NCBI RefSeq assembly: GCF_001697185.1
Contig: NZ_CP014224.1
Coordinates: forward strand, 1,364,001-1,428,000
Reading direction: 5' to 3'
DNA from: Wenyingzhuangia fucanilytica
Lineage (GTDB): Bacteria; Bacteroidota; Bacteroidia; Flavobacteriales; Flavobacteriaceae
DNA length: 64,000 nucleotides
A program made the position numbers and the translations under genes. Under the pieces are notes generated by a model. That model worked only from the letters and a program-made list of their open reading frames with translations, did no database searches and was not told where the DNA came from. Of the stretch, positions 1-7,167 are shown one piece after another (the first letter of the stretch is position 1; each line of letters starts with the position of its first letter).

Positions 1-13
1 AAAGCGTAAACAG

Positions 14-26
14 GTTACATTGTAAC
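14..26. promoter_or_regulatory. Short perfect inverted repeat GTTACA-T-TGTAAC
   Basis: Two 6-bp arms are separated by one base, about 110 bp before the TetR gene. It could be an operator for a neighbouring gene off the left edge or a second TetR site. Seen directly; the role is a guess. Confidence 0.3.
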
Positions 27-95
27 TAGAAAAACAAGTTTCTCTCAATTATTTTAAATGCAAAACCTCAATTTTCACTAACAATGTTTTTTTTA

Positions 96-126
96 TTAAC
101 ACTGTTAATTATATTTGCAGTGTTAA
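96..126. promoter_or_regulatory. Likely TetR operator: 9-bp inverted repeat
   Basis: TTAACACTG at 96-104 is mirrored perfectly by CAGTGTTAA at 118-126, with a 13-bp AT-rich spacer. The second arm ends 9 bp before the ATG of the TetR-family gene. TetR repressors usually bind such palindromes over their own promoter, so this is the natural autoregulatory operator. The repeat is seen; the binding is inferred. Confidence 0.6.
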
Positions 127-135
127 ATCGTATAC

Positions 136-729
136 ATGAAAAACAAAGAAATTCAAGAAAAAAGAATGAAAGGGTACTTCATTCAGGCCACAAAAGAAAT
201 ATTAAAAGGAGAAGGTATTCAGTCATTAAGCGTAAGAAACATTGCAAATCGAGCGGGTTATTCCTATGCTACGTTGTATAATTACTTCAAAGATGTTAAT
301 GAGTTATTGTTTTATTGCATACAAGATTTTCAAGAAGAGTGTCAGCAATTTGTAGAGAAAAATACCAGTAAAAAAACAAAAGGAATTGAGCATTTATCTG
401 CAACGGTACTAGCTTATATCCATTATTTTATGGAATATCCAGGAATTTTTGATTTATTCTATATTGTAAAAATGGATGGAATCCATACAAAAGCATCAAT
501 TATTACTATTATCAATGCATCATTGGAAAATGTATGCAAATTGGATTGGGTTTATTGTGAATCAAAAAATTTAATTAATAAGGATGAAATTGAGTCTTTA
601 AAAGCACAGTTAAAATATACAACTATAGGATTACTTGTGTTTTATTTAAATAGAACAGAACCTGTAACATATTTAGAATTTATAGAAAAGTCAAAAACAC
701 AAATAAACAATATCTTAAACTTGAAATAA
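136..729 (+). CDS. TetR/AcrR-family transcriptional regulator
   Basis: A 197-residue protein of normal TetR length. The N-terminal DNA-binding domain spans about residues 8-55: the helix-turn-helix begins near LSVRNIANRAG (31-41) and continues into YSYATLYNYFKDVNELL, a classic TetR recognition-helix segment. The helical C-terminal half is the ligand-binding and dimerisation part and shows no recognisable ligand signature. The ATG at 136 sits just after the 96-126 inverted repeat, which fits autorepression. Its stop overlaps the start of the next gene (TAATG), so the two are probably co-transcribed and translationally coupled. The target gene set is unknown; the GIY-YIG-like neighbour is the only obvious candidate. 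The family call is secure, the effector is unknown. Confidence 0.9.
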   Translation: MKNKEIQEKRMKGYFIQATKEILKGEGIQSLSVRNIANRAGYSYATLYNYFKDVNELLFYCIQDFQEECQQFVEKNTSKKTKGIEHLSATVLAYIHYFMEYPGIFDLFYIVKMDGIHTKASIITIINASLENVCKLDWVYCESKNLINKDEIESLKAQLKYTTIGLLVFYLNRTEPVTYLEFIEKSKTQINNILNLK

Positions 730-1082
730 TGATGAAAACCAAAAAAGAAATAAAAGACGAATACAAATTAAAAAAGTTTCCAATTGGCGTTTTTCAAATA
801 AGAAATACAATTAATAATAAGGTTTTTATTGATAGCAGTATTGATCTTGATTCAATATGGAATAGACATCGTTTTCAATTAAACTTTGGTATTCATACAA
901 ATAAAAATCTTCAAAAAGAATGGAAACAATTTGGAGAAGAAAATTTTGTGTATGAAATACTAAGCACATTAAAACAAGATACTGAAACAGCAAAAAGAGT
1001 TAATTATGATAAAGAAGCAAAAGAACTTGCTTTAATGATCATTGAAGATATTCAGCCTTATGGTGAAAATGGGTATATGTAA
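729..1082 (+). CDS. Degenerate GIY-YIG nuclease-fold protein
   Basis: A 117-residue protein. Residues about 18-40 (FPIGVFQIRN then KVFIDSS) match the two strands carrying the GIY and YIG motifs of GIY-YIG nucleases, here altered to GVF and FID. The following WNRHRFQLN and KEWKQFGEENFVYEIL segments match the conserved Arg-containing helix and the Glu-containing region of the fold. Both signature tyrosines are therefore Phe, which may reduce or abolish nuclease activity. The gene starts by TAATG overlap with the TetR gene; a second ATG follows at 732. Proteins of this sort next to TetR regulators recur in Bacteroidota as far as I recall, but no function is established. The fold is fairly sure; activity is not. 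Confidence 0.7.
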   Translation: MMKTKKEIKDEYKLKKFPIGVFQIRNTINNKVFIDSSIDLDSIWNRHRFQLNFGIHTNKNLQKEWKQFGEENFVYEILSTLKQDTETAKRVNYDKEAKELALMIIEDIQPYGENGYM

Positions 1083-1099
1083 AAAAGATAAAATATCAA

Positions 1100-1267
1100 A
1101 TGGAAAATAATATAATTACCATATCAGAATTAAAAAACTTAAAGTTTGAATACATTAAAAATGAATATGTGATAGCTTTAGTTGATAACCAAGGTTTTGA
1201 AATATTAAAAGGGTATGGTATTTCAATTGTAGATGCAATCAATGATTTACATCAAAATTTAATTTGA
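1100..1267 (+). CDS. Small hypothetical protein (55 aa), possibly frameshift-truncated
   Basis: An open frame of 55 codons starting 17 bp after the GIY-YIG-like gene on the same strand. It encodes an acidic, mixed-composition peptide beginning MENNIITISELKNLKFEY. No family is recognised. Immediately downstream a second frame (1263-1352, ending FYNLTPGTPYFSKSI) reads on for about 29 codons without its own good start. This suggests either a frameshifted longer gene or a small independent gene. Conserved spacing and codon use like the neighbours support it being coding, but the evidence is modest. Confidence 0.45.
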   Translation: MENNIITISELKNLKFEYIKNEYVIALVDNQGFEILKGYGISIVDAINDLHQNLI

Positions 1268-1498
1268 AAATGAATTTAAATTTAACTCAGAATTAAAAAA
1301 CGGATTTTACAATCTAACCCCAGGGACACCATACTTTAGTAAATCTATTTAATTTAAGAAAAGAAAGTGTAAACCAATAAACACCATTATGTACCACTTT
1401 TTCACCATTCCATAAGGTATGGTTTATTTAATTTTGTTAAAAAACAACCCAACACATATGTCAACCATTTAGTTCCCCCAAAAAAAATACAATATAGT

Positions 1499-2341
1499 TT
1501 GCAACCCCCAATCAACAAACTACTAATAGACCTACAAGAACAACTCAATTTTATAAATATTGAGATTGATGACCCTATTGTGGCATGTGAGCAAGCCATT
1601 GAAATAACCTTAAGATCTTTAGAGCAATTAAAGAAGTTTGTGTTAAAAAGAAAATTCAAATCAACAAACGAAGAAATTAATTTTTTCAAAGAAATCAAGC
1701 CTCAATTTTCCTCCAAATTTATTTATTACAACAAAATATATAAAATGGAAACCAAAAGACCTTATGGAGGTCAAAGAGTGGTGAAAAAATTTTATAGAAA
1801 TGAATTGCGAAAACTAAAATTGTTTTTTGATAGCGAACTAGAGTTTTATAGATACTTCCGAACAGGAAGCAATTATTTAGATCATAAATATTTTGTACGC
1901 GGTAAGTTAGATGTAAAATTAAGCTTAAACTCCTTTTATTTCGAATCTGATAAAAACTTTGCAACCACACATAGTTACAAAGTCGCTAAAATTATAGCGC
2001 ATGATTTACTACAAGTATACCTAGAAGATAAATTATTGCTATTAGAAAATAAGCAACCCAATCAAAAATCACAAGTTAACCCGAAAATCAAACAAAACTG
2101 GACAGGCTCTAAAGTGGCTCTAATAGAGTTGTTATATGCATTACATTCAGAAGGTGTCTTTAACAATGGAGCTTCAGACTTAAAAGACATTGCTGCCTAT
2201 TTCGAAGACACCTTCAATATCAATTTAGGTCAATATCACAGAGCTTTTTTAGAAATTCGAATGCGCAAAGGAGACAGAACAAAGTTTATGACCTCACTTA
2301 AAGAGAGTCTTATAAAAAGAATGGATAATTCGGACGAATAA
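1499..2341 (+). CDS. RteC-family protein of Bacteroidota mobile elements
   Basis: A 280-residue protein resembling the RteC family (PF09357 from memory). The core lies near residues 45-150: KKFVLKRKFKSTNEEINFFKEIKPQ, then YYNKIYKMETKRP, then a conserved YFRTGS..DHKYF stretch. In the CTnDOT conjugative transposon RteC activates excision functions; relatives are widespread in integrative elements of Bacteroidota. The frame opens with TTG at 1499; the next in-frame Met is about residue 82, too late for the domain, so TTG or an undetected upstream start must be used. It begins a same-strand series with an excisionase-like HTH, a replication-like protein and a DnaC-like ATPase. The family call is good; control of excision here is inferred. 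Confidence 0.8.
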   Translation: MQPPINKLLIDLQEQLNFINIEIDDPIVACEQAIEITLRSLEQLKKFVLKRKFKSTNEEINFFKEIKPQFSSKFIYYNKIYKMETKRPYGGQRVVKKFYRNELRKLKLFFDSELEFYRYFRTGSNYLDHKYFVRGKLDVKLSLNSFYFESDKNFATTHSYKVAKIIAHDLLQVYLEDKLLLLENKQPNQKSQVNPKIKQNWTGSKVALIELLYALHSEGVFNNGASDLKDIAAYFEDTFNINLGQYHRAFLEIRMRKGDRTKFMTSLKESLIKRMDNSDE

Positions 2342-2379
2342 GATAAGTGATTGATTTTATTGTCTTTAAAATAAAATGT

Positions 2380-2405
2380 ATCACAACTTCGGTTCGCCTT
2401 GTGAT
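2380..2405. terminator. Hairpin after RteC gene
   Basis: ATCACAA at 2380-2386 pairs perfectly with TTGTGAT at 2399-2405 around a 12-nt loop. It lies 39 bp beyond the RteC stop. There is no clear T-tract, so it may be an attenuator or an RNA-stabilising hairpin rather than a true terminator. Confidence 0.4.
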
Positions 2406-2459
2406 GTAAAATCACTCAAAACCAACAAATTTGTACCATAACAATCTAAAAATCAAGTT

Positions 2460-2741
2460 ATGGAAGTAGAACTAATTACAAAAGAAGACTTACACCAATT
2501 CAGAATAGACCTTCTAAACAGCATCAAAGCCATCATAACCCATCAAGCTGGGTATCGAGAAAAACAATGGCTCAAATCTATTGAAGTCCGAAAACTGCTA
2601 AACATCTCTCCAGGAACCTTACAAAACCTTCGCATCAATGGTACGCTCACTTATACCAAAGTTGGAGGTATTATCTTTTATGCCTACGATGATATTCAAA
2701 AGGTTTTAGAAGAAAATAAAGTTAATAATTCCGAAAGCTAA
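2460..2741 (+). CDS. Excisionase-like helix-turn-helix protein
   Basis: A 93-residue protein. Residues about 36-85 form a MerR/Xis-type helix-turn-helix: WLKSIEVRKLLNISPGTLQNLRINGTLTYTKVGGIIFY, then a DDIQKVLEEN C-terminal helix. This is the arrangement of the helix_turn_helix_17 proteins abundant in Bacteroidota integrative elements, where some act as excisionases or as regulators of excision and transfer. It follows RteC by 118 bp and precedes the first copy of the about 80-bp element repeat. No integrase is visible in the window. The DNA-binding fold is sure; the excisionase role is inferred from size and context. Confidence 0.8.
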   Translation: MEVELITKEDLHQFRIDLLNSIKAIITHQAGYREKQWLKSIEVRKLLNISPGTLQNLRINGTLTYTKVGGIIFYAYDDIQKVLEENKVNNSES

Positions 2742-2745
2742 TTAC

Positions 2746-2826
2746 AATCTCAACCCGCTATAGAATCTGGCATACGAGTGTCAAATATTTGAAGACTTCG
2801 TAAAAACAAAAACTGTTTGAGCCTGA
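2746..2826 (+). repeat. About 80-bp element repeat, copy 1
   Basis: First of four related copies. It contains a perfect 12-bp palindrome TCAAATATTTGA, a TTCGTAAAAAC box and a CTGTTTGAG box. It starts just after the excisionase-like gene stop. Confidence 0.75.
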
Positions 2827-2856
2827 AAAGAAAAGATGAATAAAAGAAAAGATCAT

Positions 2857-2949
2857 AAATCTAGTTCGAATCTCAATCCGCCATAGAATCTGGCAGACGA
2901 GTGTCAAATATTTGAAGATTTCGTAAAAACAAAAGCTGTTTGAGTCTGA
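2857..2949 (+). repeat. Element repeat, copy 2
   Basis: About 90 percent identical by eye to copy 1, with an added 5' AAATCTAGTT block that copies 3 and 4 also have. It retains the TCAAATATTTGA palindrome. Together with copy 1 it fills most of the 339-bp gap 2742-3080. A second shared block (roughly 2963-3059, GACGAGTTCTTTTG to CAGCAATGGAAAAAAG) follows and leads directly to the next gene; a diverged version precedes the gene at 4507. Confidence 0.75.
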
Positions 2950-3080
2950 CTAAAAGGAAGACGAGTTCTTTTGTTTTAGAAATCAAAAATCAATTTGACC
3001 GCCGAAGATTTAAGGCTAGATTTTTTTGTTTCTTTTTTCAGCAATGGAAAAAAGAAAATGATAATTAAATTATTTACAAA

Positions 3081-3902
3081 ATGAACTACATAAAACACTT
3101 AACAGGATTTTTTGACCGCATCATTCACGATTCAAATTTAAATCCAACACATATAAGTTTATACTTAGGCTTATTTCAATACTGGAATATCAACCGGTTT
3201 AAAAACCCAATAAGCATTACAAGAGATGAGGTTATGCGTATTAGTAAAATATGTTCTAAAGCAACGTATCACAAATGTATACGTGAATTAAATGACAAGG
3301 GATATCTTAAATACGAACCATCCTATAATCCATTTAAAGGTAGTATGGTCTATATGTTCAATTTTTCAGAAGACTTAAAACCAGTTCAAAAAAAAGACCG
3401 CCATACTAAAAAAAATATCCCTATTGATGAACAAGCTCTAAACAAGCAAAAAACTAGTAGTGAACAAGCACTGGTATCTTCTATAAACAGTATAAACAAA
3501 ACAAACACTTTAAACATTTTAAACTTGGAAGAACAAGCACTAAATTTTGAAAATAAAAATATAGAGTTTAAAAATCAGGGCGATGTAAAAGAAAAAAAGT
3601 TGCGGCAAAAAAAGAAAAATAGTGTGACTTCAAGCACAGTCTTGAAGCCGACTATTGAAGAAGTAAATAAGTATTTTATAGAACAAAAACACCCAGAATT
3701 AGAAGCGCAGAAGTTTTACAATTATTTTACCAGCAATGGTTGGTTAGTAGGCGGAAAAACTAAAATGGTCGATTGGAAAGCCGCTGCAGAAAATTGGATG
3801 CTCAACAGTGCTAATTTTAAGCACAACACCGACACAACACCGATAAATCGAGCAAAACAACTCAACACAACTACGGATAAAAATTACTCCGAACCATTAT
3901 AA
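3081..3902 (+). CDS. Replication-initiator-like winged-helix protein
   Basis: A 273-residue protein with two parts. Residues about 15-95 look like a winged helix (HISLYLGLFQYWN, ISITRDEVMRISK, CSKATYHKCIRELNDKGYLKYEP). A low-complexity Lys/Asn/Gln linker covers about 115-185. The C-terminal block about 190-245 contains PTIEEVNKYF and a GWLVGGKTKMVDWKAAAENW segment, typical of phage and plasmid replication proteins related to DnaD/primosomal proteins. Next to the DnaC-like ATPase at 4507 this suggests a replication module, initiator plus helicase loader, of an integrative element or former plasmid. A transcriptional regulator role is the alternative. It is preceded by two repeat copies and followed by two more. 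Confidence 0.65.
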   Translation: MNYIKHLTGFFDRIIHDSNLNPTHISLYLGLFQYWNINRFKNPISITRDEVMRISKICSKATYHKCIRELNDKGYLKYEPSYNPFKGSMVYMFNFSEDLKPVQKKDRHTKKNIPIDEQALNKQKTSSEQALVSSINSINKTNTLNILNLEEQALNFENKNIEFKNQGDVKEKKLRQKKKNSVTSSTVLKPTIEEVNKYFIEQKHPELEAQKFYNYFTSNGWLVGGKTKMVDWKAAAENWMLNSANFKHNTDTTPINRAKQLNTTTDKNYSEPL

Positions 3903-4004
3903 CGCTATACCTTGTCTTGAGCCTAATCGTAGTGTCAGTTCGAGTGCGATAGCGTATCGAGAACAATTTTTTTTAGAAAGTCAAAAAACAGGAATAAAAA
4001 TAAT

Positions 4005-4096
4005 AAATCTAGTTACAATTTTAACCCGCCATAGAATCTAGCAGGCGAATGTCAAATATTTGAAGGTTTCGTAAAAATAAAAGCTGTTTGAGTCTA
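4005..4096 (+). repeat. Element repeat, copy 3
   Basis: It keeps the AAATCTAGTT block, CCCGCCATAGAATCTAGCAG, the TCAAATATTTGA palindrome and AAAAGCTGTTTGAGTCT. It is the closest copy to copy 2. Confidence 0.75.
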
Positions 4097-4128
4097 AAAA
4101 GAAAACATAAATAAAAGTAAAAAATAAC

Positions 4129-4216
4129 AAATCTAGTTAGAATTTCAATTTGACATAGGATTTGTAAGCGAGTGTCAATCAATTGAAAAATCCGTAAAAA
4201 GAAAAGCTGCCTGAGG
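4129..4216 (+). repeat. Element repeat, copy 4 (diverged)
   Basis: It keeps AAATCTAGTT, the GAGTGTCAA box and GAAAAGCTGCCTGAGGC but has lost the perfect palindrome. Its 3' side can fold: GAAAAG pairs with CTTTTC around an inner GGCT-TT-AGCC stem (about 4201-4235). Confidence 0.65.
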
Positions 4217-4506
4217 CTTTAGCCGAGTTCTTTTCTTTAGGATTTGAGATTGTAATTGACCGCTGAAAATCCAAGTCTTGACTTTTTGTTTCTTTTGTGT
4301 TAAGACAAAAGAAAAATCAATCTTATTGTCAAAGATTCAAGACTAGCTTTTTTTTGTGAAGCCTGCACTGAGCGGAGTCGAAGTATTTTCAGCAATGGAA
4401 AAAAGAAAATAAACTTTCATCTTAACTTTTTGTTAAAGCCTGTGCTGAGCAAAGTTGAAATATTTTCATCAAAAAAAGACAAAGTAAAAAAACAAAATCA
4501 GAGATA

Positions 4507-5118
4507 ATGAATTCGAACCTCAACTACCAAGAAATAACCCAATGGCTCGAAAAAAAAGGCAAAGAACTATTCGGAACACATTTCAAAATTTATAAAGAAG
4601 ATGAAACCATTATTGAAAAGTTAATAGCCTATATGCTAAAAGATGAAAAAAGAGCTATTGAACTCAATATTTTTTTAGAAAAAGGCATCTTACTTTCTGG
4701 CCCCATAGGCTGTGGCAAAACATCATTAATGACCTTGATAAAACATATTACCGAAAAAGAAAAGTATCATGTAAAATCCTGTAGAGATGTAAGTTTTGAA
4801 TTCATACAAGACGGTTACGAAGTCATTCACAGATATAGCAAAGGCAAGCTATACCAACCAAAATACAACACCATTTGTTTTGATGATTTAGGAACGGAAA
4901 GCAACTTAAAATACTTCGGTAACGAATGCAATGTCATGGCAGAAATTATATTAAGCCGTTATGATTTATTTGTTAGTAAAAAGCTAAAAACCCACATCAC
5001 CACTAACTTATCTGCATCAGAAATTGAACAACACTATGGAAACCGCGTAAGAAGCAGAATGCGAGAACTATTCAATTTAATCGCTTATGACAATACATCA
5101 AAAGACAAACGCAGGTAA
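4507..5118 (+). CDS. DnaC-like AAA+ ATPase (helicase-loader type)
   Basis: A 203-residue P-loop ATPase. The Walker A motif is GPIGCGKTS at residues 65-73, the Walker B is ICFDDLG at about 123-129, and a sensor/arginine-finger region THITTNLSASEIEQHYGNRVRSRMREL lies at about 157-187. This layout matches short DnaC/IstB-type helicase loaders of mobile elements in Bacteroidota. With the initiator-like protein at 3081 it would load the replicative helicase at the element's origin. Mobilisation genes often follow such a pair, but here a defence cluster does. IstB-type transposition helpers are the alternative, but no IstA-like transposase is adjacent. Confidence 0.75.
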   Translation: MNSNLNYQEITQWLEKKGKELFGTHFKIYKEDETIIEKLIAYMLKDEKRAIELNIFLEKGILLSGPIGCGKTSLMTLIKHITEKEKYHVKSCRDVSFEFIQDGYEVIHRYSKGKLYQPKYNTICFDDLGTESNLKYFGNECNVMAEIILSRYDLFVSKKLKTHITTNLSASEIEQHYGNRVRSRMRELFNLIAYDNTSKDKRR

Positions 5119-5182
5119 TTAAACCCTATGAATTAATGTCATTTTTCAATCAATAAGTACACAACACCTTTTTTTTATAAAT

Positions 5183-5220
5183 TAAACTTTGGCAAAATTC
5201 TTCATTTTTGCCAAAGTTTA
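5183..5220. terminator. Perfect 15-bp hairpin between replication module and defence cluster
   Basis: TAAACTTTGGCAAAA at 5183-5197 pairs with TTTTGCCAAAGTTTA at 5206-5220 around an 8-nt loop. It lies 65 bp after the DnaC-like gene and 47 bp before the promoter of the next cluster. It lacks a downstream T-run on the plus strand, so it may be a bidirectional transcription barrier, a DNA cruciform or a protein-binding site. Confidence 0.6.
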
Positions 5221-5266
5221 ACCATCATAACTTTTAAGCGTCAGGACTTTATTTAAATAATTTACA

Positions 5267-5325
5267 TATATTTGTTCATATTAAATAAGTGTTCACGAAT
5301 AATGAACATTTAAAAATAATGAACA
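5267..5325 (+). promoter_or_regulatory. Promoter -7 element with symmetric four-half-site operator
   Basis: A Bacteroidota-type -7 box TATATTTG lies at 5267-5274. TGTTCA half-sites occur at 5273 and 5290, and the inverse TGAACA at 5303 and 5320. All four are symmetric about position 5299 (spacings 17, 13, 17). The array overlaps the promoter and ends 15 bp before the ATG of the AbiEi-like gene. AbiEi antitoxins are known to autorepress through inverted repeats in this position; binding here is inferred. Confidence 0.7.
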
Positions 5326-5340
5326 TAGAGAGGGAATACA

Positions 5341-6348
5341 ATGGACGAAATAGAGATACTAAATAAAGCAATTCATAATTTAGAAAAGGATATTCCAATA
5401 ACATGGAACTGGGATACTGTGAATGATAATAAAGACATAGGTGTTGATGGAAAATTAGACCTCACAATTAACAATCAAAAAATTACAATGCTGGTTGAAG
5501 TTAAAAAAGATGTTAAAAACCATCAATTGTTTAATATCATAGATTATAATAATAGATTCAAAAACTTCTTATTAGTAGCAGAAAAACTATATCCAAAAGT
5601 AAAGAAAGAACTTCGAGAAAACCAAGTAAATTATTTAGAAGAAAATGGAAATGTGTACATCAATAAAGACGGTTTCTTTATTTATATAGATACCCATAAA
5701 ACAACAAAAACTCAAAAAGAAAAAGGAAATAGAGCATTTACCAAAACAGGGCTAAAAGTAATATTTCATTTCTTATTAGATCCTCAATTAATCAACCAAA
5801 CACAACGAGAAATAGCAGAAATAACCAATGTAGCATTAGGTAATATTCCATTAATCATAAATGGTTTATTGGAAACCAACCTCATCTTAAAATTAAACAA
5901 AAATGAATATATAATTAATGATAATGAAGAGCTGCTGCATAAGTGGATGACAGATTTTGAGCAAACGTTAAAACCTACGCTTTTTAAACAACGTTTTAGA
6001 TTTCAAAACAAGAACCAAGATTGGAGAACGTTACAATTCAAAACCGATAAAACAGTTTGGGGTGGCGAACCAGCTGGAGATATCATAACCAATCATCTAA
6101 GACCAGAAAAATTCACGATTTACACAAAAGAAACTACAAAAGATTTGATGTTGCAATACAAATTATTACCTGACGATAATGGAGATATTTGGGCCTATGA
6201 TATGTTTTGGGCTGCAAATTTTAATAAAAATAATAACAACACAGCACCAAAACAATTGGTTTATATAGATTTAATGATTACTGATGATAAAAGATGTAAA
6301 GAAACTGCAAAGCTAATTTTTGATGAACACATCCAACCAAACATATAA
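5341..6348 (+). CDS. AbiEi-like (COG4861-type) antitoxin / transcriptional repressor
   Basis: A 335-residue protein with the COG4861/AbiEi_2 layout. The N-terminal about 110 residues look like a PD-(D/E)xK-type fold (VDGKLDLTINN, then MLVEVKK with D40 and E53-V-K55). A winged helix follows at about 155-205 (NQTQREIAEITNVALGNIPLIINGLLETNLI), then a C-terminal domain with DWRTLQFKTDKTVWGGEPAGDII. In type IV AbiE systems the AbiEi partner neutralises a nucleotidyltransferase and represses its own operon. The symmetric operator just upstream and the overlapping nucleotidyltransferase gene downstream fit this exactly. The nuclease-like fold may be structural. The family call rests on recognition from memory. 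Confidence 0.75.
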   Translation: MDEIEILNKAIHNLEKDIPITWNWDTVNDNKDIGVDGKLDLTINNQKITMLVEVKKDVKNHQLFNIIDYNNRFKNFLLVAEKLYPKVKKELRENQVNYLEENGNVYINKDGFFIYIDTHKTTKTQKEKGNRAFTKTGLKVIFHFLLDPQLINQTQREIAEITNVALGNIPLIINGLLETNLILKLNKNEYIINDNEELLHKWMTDFEQTLKPTLFKQRFRFQNKNQDWRTLQFKTDKTVWGGEPAGDIITNHLRPEKFTIYTKETTKDLMLQYKLLPDDNGDIWAYDMFWAANFNKNNNNTAPKQLVYIDLMITDDKRCKETAKLIFDEHIQPNI

Positions 6349-7162
6349 AGAACTCGCTATCCCCTACTTCAAAGAAGTTTTTGATTGTATTGATGAGGTC
6401 ATGATAAAACTAAAAGTGCCTTATTATCTCATTGGAGCAAGTGCCATAGCCTTAGAATTATTAAAAGACGGAATTAAACCTAGCAGAGGTACAAAAGATA
6501 TTGACTTTGCAATTATGATTTCTTCTATTCAGGAATTTGAAACCATAGTTGAAGAGCTTGGCAATTACGGATTTAATAAAGTAGAGGCTCCATGGACAAT
6601 GTATCACGATAAATTTAATATTGTTATAGATCTATTACCATTTGGAGAAATTGAAGAAAAATTCACAGTAAACTTCAATGAGCGCTATACCGATTTGCAT
6701 GTTTTAGGGTTTAGCGAAGTATTACAACTTCCGGAAACTGTTCAAATAGAAGAAAAATCAATACAAATTCCTTCCTTACCAGGAATGGTTATTTTAAAGC
6801 TAATCGCTTGGAGTGATAGGCCTGAAGAACGTGATAGTGATTTGTATGATATTTTAAGAATTATAGAACACTATTTCAATTTAAATTTTAATGAAATAGT
6901 AGAGCATCATAACGATACTTTTCCAGAAGAAGGAGATTTAGACCAACTCAAAATTGCAGCAAGGGTATTAGGTAGAAAAGCAAGTCAGTTTTTAAATATT
7001 TCAGAGGCAATTAGCACTCGAATTTTAAAAACACTAAACGATAATATCATAGACCCTAAAAAATCTGCAATAGCAAAACAATGGATTAGTAATAAAGAAT
7101 GGGGTTTAGAATATGCTGTTCAAATTTTGGAGGAGTTAAAACTTGGTTTAATAGAAAAATAG
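6323..7162 (+). CDS. COG4849/AbiEii-like nucleotidyltransferase (putative toxin)
   Basis: A 279-residue protein from the ATG at 6323; a TTG one codon earlier is in frame. It overlaps the end of the AbiEi-like gene by 26 bp. The nucleotidyltransferase signature is clear: YLIGASAIALELLKDG, then RGTKDIDFAI with the catalytic Asp pair D59 and D61 (numbered from this Met). VIDLLPFG at about residue 108-115 supplies the probable third Asp. The rest is helical. AbiEii-type toxins transfer nucleotides to tRNA or other targets, and the COG4861-COG4849 pair has been predicted as a toxin-antitoxin couple. Only 5 bp separate its stop from the STAND gene, so all three are probably one transcript, an unusual coupling. 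Confidence 0.8.
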   Translation: MNTSNQTYKELAIPYFKEVFDCIDEVMIKLKVPYYLIGASAIALELLKDGIKPSRGTKDIDFAIMISSIQEFETIVEELGNYGFNKVEAPWTMYHDKFNIVIDLLPFGEIEEKFTVNFNERYTDLHVLGFSEVLQLPETVQIEEKSIQIPSLPGMVILKLIAWSDRPEERDSDLYDILRIIEHYFNLNFNEIVEHHNDTFPEEGDLDQLKIAARVLGRKASQFLNISEAISTRILKTLNDNIIDPKKSAIAKQWISNKEWGLEYAVQILEELKLGLIEK

Positions 7163-7167
7163 AATAA

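Larger units (their letters stand above)
3903..4506. other. 604-bp gap filled with dispersed repeats
   Basis: No gene is supported here. The gap holds, in order, a flavobacterial-type GTCAGTTCGAG...TCGAGAAC segment (about 3935-3965), element repeat copies 3 and 4, a diverged copy of the block that also precedes the gene at 3081, and two copies of a GCCTG-GAGCGGAGTCGAAG-type repeat at 4361-4390 and 4438-4467. That last motif family is very common between genes in Bacteroidota. The stretch leads straight into the DnaC-like gene, so part of it probably serves as its leader. Confidence 0.6.

Noticed and set aside
84-281. Short plus-strand open frame opposite-phase to the TetR gene
   Set aside because: It overlaps the TetR gene and its operator, and its product is a basic low-complexity sequence with no pattern.
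1402-1970. Two minus-strand open frames opposite the RteC gene
   Set aside because: They mirror a well-supported RteC coding region and have unlikely compositions.
2746-4216. CRISPR array
   Set aside because: The repeats are about 80 bp, irregularly spaced by up to 1.1 kb with genes between, and no cas genes are present.
4507-5118. IS21-type IstB helper
   Set aside because: The ATPase is similar in kind, but there is no IstA transposase or terminal inverted repeat; the replication-like neighbour favours a DnaC-type loader.
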